This document shows, in pieces, positions 58,250 through 64,000 of a stretch of 64,000 bases of DNA. Position numbers and translations under genes: made by a program. The stretch's first letter is position 1, and each line of letters starts with the position of its first letter. The notes beneath the pieces are model-generated. The model was not told where the DNA came from. It saw only the letters and a program-made list of their open reading frames with translations, and did no database searches. Source of the stretch: Algoriphagus aestuariicola (GTDB lineage Bacteria > Bacteroidota > Bacteroidia > Cytophagales > Cyclobacteriaceae); NCBI RefSeq assembly GCF_017254835.1, contig NZ_JAFKCW010000007.1, forward strand, positions 1 through 64,000, read 5' to 3'.

Positions 58250-58292
58250 GTTTTGATCACCACTCGATATCAATAACTCATACGAAAAAAAT

Positions 58293-58319
58293 AAGCCCTG
58301 AAGATTTTCAGGGCTTTTT
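58293..58319. terminator. Bidirectional intrinsic terminator
   Basis: AAGCCCTGAA-GATT-TTCAGGGCTT with A-run before and T-run after, between convergent genes ending at 58249 and 58323. Confidence 0.9.
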
Positions 58320-58322
58320 CGA

Positions 58323-59066
58323 TTACAGCTTTTTAATTTGAATGTTTCGGTAGTGGACGACATCTCCGTGATCTTGGAGAGCGATTTTACCCTTCTTGTA
58401 TTTTCCAAATCCGGGCATGTCCTTAAACTTGCTGTCAGCCACCAAAGCATCCCATTCTGGCGTCCAAAGCGTGGTGGAAACCACGGTGACTCCATTGAGG
58501 ATTAGGTCAAGCTTGCCTTGGTTGACAATTACCTCTGCTTGGTTCCATTCTCCTACCGGCTTAGCCATTTCTTGGCTGCTGATGATCAAGTCATACAGAT
58601 CACCTGCGCGATGGCTGATGATCTTGCCATCAGGATGGCCGTCGTTATCTAGCACCTGCATCTCAAGGCCGGTGTGGTAAGTTCGCTCAAACTCCGGCGA
58701 TTCATGTACCAGGAAAATGATCCCGCTGTTGCCATTGGGAGAGATCTTCCATTCAGTCTTGAAATGAAAGTTTTCATACTCCTCATTGGTCACGATGTCC
58801 CCACCATCACCTTCCTGCCAACTTTCCTTGTTGGCGGCATCGAGGTAAAGCTCTCCGTTTTCAACTTTCCAAGCTTTGCCGACTTCCCCTCCACCATACT
58901 TTGACCACCCATTCAGGGTCTGCCCGTCAAAAAGGGAGATCCACTCTTCCGCAGGCTCTGCTGCAACGGCGACGGTGTCGGCGGCTGTACCTTCCTCTGA
59001 TTTTGGTGCGGAGCAGGCGGCAAGAAGGCCTGCTGCCGCCAATACTGATAGATAGCTAACTCTCAT
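58323..59066 (-). CDS. DUF1080 lipoprotein (3-keto-glycoside hydrolase-like)
   Basis: 247 aa. Lipoprotein signal MRVSYLSVLAAAGLLAACSA (lipobox LLAAC). The DUF1080 fold follows: WISLFDGQTLNGWSKYGG, HFKTEWKISPNGNSGIIFLV and EWNQAEVIVNQGKLDLILNG. Several DUF1080 proteins have been shown to hydrolyse or eliminate 3-keto-glycosides. It begins 3 bp after the cytochrome gene and so shares its transcript. The product would sit on the periplasmic face of a membrane. Confidence 0.85.
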   Translation of the reverse strand: MRVSYLSVLAAAGLLAACSAPKSEEGTAADTVAVAAEPAEEWISLFDGQTLNGWSKYGGGEVGKAWKVENGELYLDAANKESWQEGDGGDIVTNEEYENFHFKTEWKISPNGNSGIIFLVHESPEFERTYHTGLEMQVLDNDGHPDGKIISHRAGDLYDLIISSQEMAKPVGEWNQAEVIVNQGKLDLILNGVTVVSTTLWTPEWDALVADSKFKDMPGFGKYKKGKIALQDHGDVVHYRNIQIKKL

Positions 59067-59069
59067 CTT

Positions 59070-59495
59070 TTATTTTTTCAGAAGCAAGATGTAGCGAACC
59101 ATATCCTTTGCATCTTCCTCGCTAAGCGCTGGATGCGGAGACATCATTACTTCACCCCAGACACCTGCTCCACCTTCGATTACCTTCTTGGCAAGCATGG
59201 TTACATTCTCCTCAGTGTTTTCGTATTTCGCTGCCACTTCCGCATAGGAAGGCCCGATTATCTTCCTTTCAACCATGTGGCAAGTCATACAGTCAGATCC
59301 TTTTACTTTTTCCACTCCTTTGATGTAGATAGGATCATCCTTGTATTTCTCTTCAAGGCTCATTTCCGGCGCGGGAGCAGTAGCCTCTGCTGTAGTCGAA
59401 GCCGCTTCAGAACTAGACTCAGCAGTTTTTTCTCCTCCTCCACATGCGAATGCAAAGCCTGCGATTATTGCGAATACCAGATTGCGTTTTTTCAT
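59070..59495 (-). CDS. Lipoprotein c-type cytochrome
   Basis: 141 aa from ATG 59495 (MKKRNLVFAIIAGFAFACGG), which puts a lipobox FAFAC in place; the frame to 59597 is longer but spoils this. A Ser/Ala/Glu-rich linker leads to one class I haem domain with CMTCH (GSDCMTCHMVERK), a Met ligand region EVMMSPHPALSEEDAKDM and YILLLKK end. It can pass electrons from a periplasmic sugar dehydrogenase to the respiratory chain. The gene lies between the TIM-barrel gene (158 bp upstream) and DUF1080. Confidence 0.88.
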   Translation of the reverse strand: MKKRNLVFAIIAGFAFACGGGEKTAESSSEAASTTAEATAPAPEMSLEEKYKDDPIYIKGVEKVKGSDCMTCHMVERKIIGPSYAEVAAKYENTEENVTMLAKKVIEGGAGVWGEVMMSPHPALSEEDAKDMVRYILLLKK

Positions 59496-59653
59496 TTGTT
59501 GGTTTCTAGGTTTTTTACTTTGTTTTTGAATTGAATAATTAGGTGCTTCGACTAGGAAAACCAATTTGATCGATGGAAACGTGGAAGCTCGCTCCATTCT
59601 ATCCTTGGGATCCCCCGTGCCGAGGCAATTATTTTGTTTTTTTGACGGGGTAA

Positions 59654-60706
59654 TTATATCCCCAAAATTTTTCTGTTGAAGGCTTCGTCAGCTCCGGTAC
59701 CCGCGAAATCGTCAAAAGCCTTCTCCGTCACCCGGATAATATGGCTATCGATGAATGGCGCACCTTCGGCAGCACCCTGTTCGGGATGTTTGATCGCGCA
59801 CTCCCACTCCAACACAGCCCATCCGCTGTAATCGTACTGCGAAAGTTTGGTAAATATTCCCGCAAAATCAACCTGCCCATCTCCCAAAGATCTAAAACGC
59901 CCAGCGCGCTCGACCCAACCTTGATAGCCACCATATACTCCCTGCTTTCCTGTAGGGTTAAATTCGGCGTCTTTCACATGGAAAGCCTTGATGCGATCGT
60001 GGTAAAAATCAATGAATTGGAGGTAATCCAGGCATTGGAGCACGAAGTGGCTTGGATCGTAAAGAATGTTGGCGCGCTTGTGGCCTCCCACTTTCTCTAG
60101 GAACATCTCGAAGGTCACTCCGTCATGCAAGTCTTCGCCAGGGTGCAGTTCGTAGCAGACATCCACACCATAGTTATCAAACTCATTCAGGATCGGCAGC
60201 CATCTCTTGGCCAGTTCGCCAAACCCTGTCTCCACCAGTCCAGCAGGACGCTGAGGCCAAGGATAAACCGTGTGCCACATGAGCGCTCCTGAGAACGTCG
60301 CGTGGGCGGTCAGACCCAAGTTAGCCGAGGCTTTGGCACCATATTTAAGCTGTTGGGTTGCCCATTCCGATTTGCCTTTGAGGTCGCCTTTTAGATTTGC
60401 CGGAGCAAAACCATCAAATAACTCATTGTAGCCGGGATGGACAGCCACCAACTGGCCTTGCAAGTGGGTGGAAAGCTCGGTGATTTCCATACCCGCTTCG
60501 GCTACGACGCCTTTGATCTCGTCTGCATAAGTCTTGCTTTCAGCCGCTTTTTGCAAGTCGATCATTCTGGCGTCCCAGCTCGGAATCTGTATTCCCTTAT
60601 ATCCGAGGTCAGCCATGTACTGGCTGATGTTTTTCAGGTTGTTGAAAGGTGCCTTATCGTCGGCAAACTGCGCCAAGAATACTGCGGGCCCTTTGATTGT
60701 TTTCAT
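59654..60706 (-). CDS. Sugar phosphate isomerase/epimerase-like TIM-barrel protein
   Basis: 350 aa of the AP-endonuclease-2/xylose isomerase-like family. GYKGIQIPSWDARMIDLQKA, ITELSTHLQGQLVAVHPGYN, YELHPGEDLHDGVTFEMFLE, NILYDPSHFVLQCLDYLQF and WAVLEWECAIKHPEQG supply the metal-binding Glu, Asp and His residues on the barrel. No signal peptide, so it acts in the cytoplasm on a sugar or sugar-derived ketone. It follows the oxidoreductase gene by 31 bp. Confidence 0.88.
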   Translation of the reverse strand: MKTIKGPAVFLAQFADDKAPFNNLKNISQYMADLGYKGIQIPSWDARMIDLQKAAESKTYADEIKGVVAEAGMEITELSTHLQGQLVAVHPGYNELFDGFAPANLKGDLKGKSEWATQQLKYGAKASANLGLTAHATFSGALMWHTVYPWPQRPAGLVETGFGELAKRWLPILNEFDNYGVDVCYELHPGEDLHDGVTFEMFLEKVGGHKRANILYDPSHFVLQCLDYLQFIDFYHDRIKAFHVKDAEFNPTGKQGVYGGYQGWVERAGRFRSLGDGQVDFAGIFTKLSQYDYSGWAVLEWECAIKHPEQGAAEGAPFIDSHIIRVTEKAFDDFAGTGADEAFNRKILGI

Positions 60707-60737
60707 ATTAACTGAGGATTTGAGTTATTGTCAATAA

Positions 60738-61907
60738 TTATTTCTCTACGATAAAAGGTGTCCATTTCGTTTCGGACTTGGTACTGGCCAAGACGTGGTC
60801 GATGAAAGCCATCCCCCGAATGCCGTCTTCTATGCCCGGATAGTCTTCCCATTCCCACTTAGGTGTTTGACCTTCCCGATCCGCATAGATACATCGGGCG
60901 AAATTTCGGTAAAGGTTGGCAAACGCCTCCACATATCCCTCTGGATGGCCAGCCGGTGTACGGGTATTTTCCTGCGCTAGGGACCCGAGATAGCCTGTTC
61001 CAGCACGATAGATCTGTGCGGGCTCATTTGGAAATCTAACCGTGAGTGAATTGTTCAGCTCCTGCTCCCATTCCAAGCCTCCTTTCTCCCCGTAGACTCT
61101 CACCTTGAGATTGTTTTCGCAGCCGGTATCCGTCTGCGAAGCCATAAGAACCCCAGACGCTCCATTTTCAAATCTAAGAAGGACCACTCCGTCGTCATCG
61201 ATGGGACGCCCGTCGATTTTGATATACAAGTCCGCGCAAAGCTGGGACACTTTCTCACCGCTGATGTATTCCGCCATATGAAAGGCATGGGTTCCGATAT
61301 CTCCCATACATCCCGCCAAGCCATTTCGGGCGGGATCGGTTCTCCATTCCGCCTGCTTGTTGTTTTCTGTCTCCAAAAGTTTGTACAGCCAGCCCTGGGG
61401 ATACTCGACGTAGACTTTGCGTACTTTGCCGATCTTCCCCTCGGCCACCATCTGCCGGGCCTGTTTGATCATCGGATATCCCGAATACGTATGGGTGAGC
61501 AAAAAACGCCTGTCCGATTTTCCTACGGCATGATAAAGTTCCTTTGCCTCTTGGTAATTCAATGTCAAAGGCTTGTCCAAAGCGACATGAAATCCATAAT
61601 TGAGAGCCTTGACAGTGGGATCAAAGTGCACATTGTTAGGGGTGACGATAGCCACCACATCCATGCGCTGCCCCTCGGGCAATTGGGATTCCTTTTCGTA
61701 CATCTCGTCGTAGGAACCGTACACTCTGGCTGGATCCAGCATGAGCTCTTCGCCTCGCTGTTTGGATTTGGCAGGATTGGAGCTAAACGCACCGCAGACT
61801 AGTTCGAACATTCCGTCCATCAATGCCCCATTCAGGTGGATCGCGCCGATGAAGGAACCCGGTCCTCCGCCTACGAGTCCGAGTTTCAATTTTTTAGCTG
61901 TTGACAT
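60738..61907 (-). CDS. Gfo/Idh/MocA-family oxidoreductase
   Basis: 389 aa. Rossmann motif KLGLVGGGPGSFIGAIHLNG, the NVHFDPTVKALNYGFHVALD and DKPLTLNYQEAKEL segment with the catalytic lysine (EKP-like DKP) and GCMGDIGTHAFHMAEYISGE with the catalytic D-x3-H. It would oxidise or reduce a sugar with NAD(P); relatives act on the C3 hydroxyl of glycosides or on inositols. First gene of the minus-strand operon and divergent from the symporter at 62154. No signal peptide. Confidence 0.92.
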   Translation of the reverse strand: MSTAKKLKLGLVGGGPGSFIGAIHLNGALMDGMFELVCGAFSSNPAKSKQRGEELMLDPARVYGSYDEMYEKESQLPEGQRMDVVAIVTPNNVHFDPTVKALNYGFHVALDKPLTLNYQEAKELYHAVGKSDRRFLLTHTYSGYPMIKQARQMVAEGKIGKVRKVYVEYPQGWLYKLLETENNKQAEWRTDPARNGLAGCMGDIGTHAFHMAEYISGEKVSQLCADLYIKIDGRPIDDDGVVLLRFENGASGVLMASQTDTGCENNLKVRVYGEKGGLEWEQELNNSLTVRFPNEPAQIYRAGTGYLGSLAQENTRTPAGHPEGYVEAFANLYRNFARCIYADREGQTPKWEWEDYPGIEDGIRGMAFIDHVLASTKSETKWTPFIVEK

Positions 61908-62153
61908 CGGTCAAAAGATTAGTTTATTAGGTTATTTGAGTTGAAAATTTGAATTCTGGATGGAAATTCCGGAGTTCCTGAGAGTTAGCACAGGTTAATA
62001 TGATCAATTGTCACAAGGGGTTATGAGTGGCTTTGACAAAACTTTTAAGTCGCTTTCTTAGGAATCTCAAAGGAGATGCTTAAAATACGGCAAAAAGCCC
62101 AAAATCTAAATTTCAGCTTACAATTTCGATTTTTCAACCCAAAAAACCAGCCC

Positions 62154-63380
62154 ATGAATTTCTCCACCAAGTTTCGTCTTTCCCTGATGATGTTTATGGA
62201 GTTTTTCGTTTGGGGGTCTTGGTATGTGACGATGGGCACCTTCTTGGGAACCAATCTCGCTGCGAGCGACGGGGATATTTCCTTGGCATTTGCGACCCAG
62301 TCCTTCGGGGCGATCATAGCGCCATTTGTCGTAGGACTCATCGCCGACCGCTATTTTCAGGCCCAGCGTATCTTGGGAGTCATCCACCTAGTCGGGGCTT
62401 GGCTGATGTACCGCATGTACGAAAGCGGGGAATTCTCGGAGTTCTTCCCCTTTTTGCTCGTGTACATGATACTGTTCATGCCCACTTTGGCGCTTGTGAA
62501 TTCCATTTCTTTTAACCAAATGACCAACCCCGCCAAGGAGTTTTCGATCGTGAGGGTCTGGGGCACCATCGGCTGGATAGCCGCGGGGATTTTGATCAGC
62601 GCATTTTCCTGGGATAGTCCCGAGGGACTTGCTGAGGGCTTACTGAGAAACACCTGGCTGATGACTTCCATCGTTTCCCTGGCCATGGGCCTGTACAGCA
62701 TGACGCTGCCCGAGACACCTCCCAAAAGCAAACGAGAGGGAGAATTCAGGCTTTCGAGAGCTTTGGGCCTTGACGCGCTGGCAATGCTCAAGGATCGTAA
62801 CTATACCATTTTCTTCATCTCTTCCATCCTAATCTGCATTCCCCTAGCCTTCTACTACCAAAATGCCAGTCCGTTTTTGACTGAGATCGGCGTCAAAAAC
62901 TCCACGGGCAAGATGGCCTTGGGGCAAGTGTCAGAAGTCTTGTTTATGCTGGCGTTACCGATATTTTTTTACCGATTTGGACTCAAAAAGACGCTGATCG
63001 TCGCGATGCTGGCTTGGGCTTCCCGCTACGTGCTTTTCGCTTTGGGCGATGCGGACTCTGGCTTATGGATGCTGATGGGCGGCATTCTGCTACATGGCGT
63101 CTGCTATGACTTCTTCTTTGTCAGTGGACAGATCTATACCGACTCCCATGCCGGGCAGGAATTCAAATCCTCCGCCCAGGGATTGATCACTTTGGCCACC
63201 TATGGCCTGGGGATGCTGATTGGCTTCTGGGCCGCCGGGCAGATTTCGGATTACTACCTCAATCCGGCCGGACTTCACGACTGGAAATCAATTTGGCTGG
63301 TTCCGGCTGGCATTTCCGTTTTGGTTTTACTATTTTTCATCTCTTTTTTCAAAAGAGAAAAAGAACCCTCTCACCAATAA
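62154..63380 (+). CDS. NupG-type nucleoside/sugar:H+ symporter (MFS)
   Basis: 408 aa from ATG 62154 (MNFSTKFRLSLMMFMEFFVW), preferred over the longer frame from 62076. About twelve helices; MEFFVWGSWYVTMGTFLGTN, SIVRVWGTIGWIAAGI and GMLIGFWAAGQISDYY match the Nuc_H_symport family. In Bacteroidota such members often sit in sugar-catabolism loci and may import a sugar rather than a nucleoside. The next gene starts 12 bp after its stop. Confidence 0.9.
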   Translation: MNFSTKFRLSLMMFMEFFVWGSWYVTMGTFLGTNLAASDGDISLAFATQSFGAIIAPFVVGLIADRYFQAQRILGVIHLVGAWLMYRMYESGEFSEFFPFLLVYMILFMPTLALVNSISFNQMTNPAKEFSIVRVWGTIGWIAAGILISAFSWDSPEGLAEGLLRNTWLMTSIVSLAMGLYSMTLPETPPKSKREGEFRLSRALGLDALAMLKDRNYTIFFISSILICIPLAFYYQNASPFLTEIGVKNSTGKMALGQVSEVLFMLALPIFFYRFGLKKTLIVAMLAWASRYVLFALGDADSGLWMLMGGILLHGVCYDFFFVSGQIYTDSHAGQEFKSSAQGLITLATYGLGMLIGFWAAGQISDYYLNPAGLHDWKSIWLVPAGISVLVLLFFISFFKREKEPSHQ

Positions 63381-63392
63381 ACCCCGTTAACT

Positions 63393-64000
63393 ATGAATTT
63401 TGACTCAAGCAGAAGGTCTTCCTTCAAGAAAATGATCTTGGGAGGAGCTGCGATGGGCACGATGTCTTCTTTCGACTGGAAAGCAGACCAAGCACCGCTT
63501 CAACTCAAGGGAAATATCAAACACGGTGTCTGTGCTTGGACCATGCCTTCCTTCAGCCTGGACGAGCTTTGCGTAGCTGTGAAAAAAATCGGCTTCAACG
63601 CAATTGACCTCGTCGGACCAAAGGACTGGGACACGCTCAAAACCCACGGAGTCGAATGCTCCATGTGCAACGGAGCTGAGCTGGGCATTCCCAAAGGATG
63701 GAACGATCCCCAGTACCACGAACAATTGATAAAAAACTACACCGAGCTTATTCCCCAGGTAGCCAAGTATGGCTACAAAAACCTGATCTGCTTCTCAGGA
63801 AACCGCAACGGCATGGACGATGAAGTCGGTATGAAAAACTGCGCCCAAGGGCTCAAACAAATCATCGGAGTAGCAGAAAAGCATGGAGTGATCATTCAAA
63901 TGGAACTGCTCAACAGCAAAGTAAACCACAAAGACTATATGTGCGACCTCTCCCCATGGGGCGTCGAGCTCTGCAAGATGGTCGGAAGCGAAAACTTCAA
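63393..64000 (+). CDS. Exported TIM-barrel protein (hydroxypyruvate isomerase-like), partial
   Basis: 202 codons are visible from ATG 63393; the gene runs past the right edge. The start MNFDSSRRSSFKKMILGGAA is a twin-arginine signal (SRR-x-x-F). The mature part HGVCAWTMPSFSLDELCVAV, KIGFNAIDLVGPKDWDTLK and AEKHGVIIQMELLNSKVNHK is an AP-endonuclease-2-type barrel. It would be a periplasmic isomerase or epimerase, co-transcribed with the symporter. Confidence 0.85.
   Translation, partial: MNFDSSRRSSFKKMILGGAAMGTMSSFDWKADQAPLQLKGNIKHGVCAWTMPSFSLDELCVAVKKIGFNAIDLVGPKDWDTLKTHGVECSMCNGAELGIPKGWNDPQYHEQLIKNYTELIPQVAKYGYKNLICFSGNRNGMDDEVGMKNCAQGLKQIIGVAEKHGVIIQMELLNSKVNHKDYMCDLSPWGVELCKMVGSENF

Overview
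The window looks like a piece of a chromosome from a Bacteroidota member of the order Cytophagales, most likely a Cyclobacteriaceae or Algoriphagus-type bacterium. The evidence is a tmRNA whose tag reads GETSYAMAA, promoters of the TTTG-N19/20-TAnnTTTG type used by the Bacteroidota sigma factor, few Shine-Dalgarno sequences, and family content typical of the phylum (DUF3078, DUF5687, DUF349, DUF2795, LytTR two-component pairs, monomeric isocitrate dehydrogenase, sulfatases, DUF1080 hydrolase). I see no rRNA operon, insertion sequence, prophage, integrase or CRISPR array.

Layout. Positions 1-8700 hold small accessory genes: a partial lipoprotein, AraC and GlxA regulators, a cupin protein, an OhrR-type MarR regulator with a DoxX-like membrane protein, an acyltransferase, two SRPBCC paralogues and a VOC protein. 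Positions 8740-13994 carry a sulfatase, ettA, a DUF349 protein and a DUF2795 protein. Positions 14023-16672 form a tightly overlapping three-gene unit (LiaF-like membrane protein, LytS-like kinase, LytTR regulator). Then come ispD, queA, an ABC permease, recA, a DUF3108 protein, a PhoB/PhoR-like pair, a DUF3037 plus HipA-like kinase pair and an RluA-type pseudouridine synthase. Positions 26107-28844 are the ribosomal unit rplM-rpsI-rpsB followed by tsf. A vapBC module and a striking perfect 23-bp inverted repeat lie at 28845-29553.

Positions 29599-38165 hold an M24 peptidase, a glycosyltransferase, an M16 peptidase, an O-methyltransferase, a LysM lytic transglycosylase, a DUF3078 protein and dnaX. 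The dnaX gene is split into two frames at a run of ten A residues, so a slippage event is needed to make tau. The tmRNA gene follows (38446-38843), then a PadR-controlled MacB-like permease, a DUF5687/ABC ATPase exporter, two VOC paralogues (one exported), a CtpA-type protease, and an operon of hemerythrin-like protein, ruvX, def and a nitrilase-family amidase. Monomeric icd and gapA come next, separated by a region with a probable frameshifted small gene. A second sulfatase, a VOC protein and a four-tRNA cluster (Lys, Arg, Pro, Lys) follow.

The right end (58323-64000) is a coherent divergent locus. A Gfo/Idh/MocA oxidoreductase, a TIM-barrel sugar isomerase-like protein, a lipoprotein cytochrome c and a DUF1080 lipoprotein lie on the minus strand. 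A NupG-type symporter and a second, exported TIM-barrel protein lie on the plus strand. This combination fits oxidative (3-keto-glycoside type) sugar catabolism and is the best candidate here for a metabolic system not yet fully described. All functional statements come from motifs and family knowledge; no database search was run.
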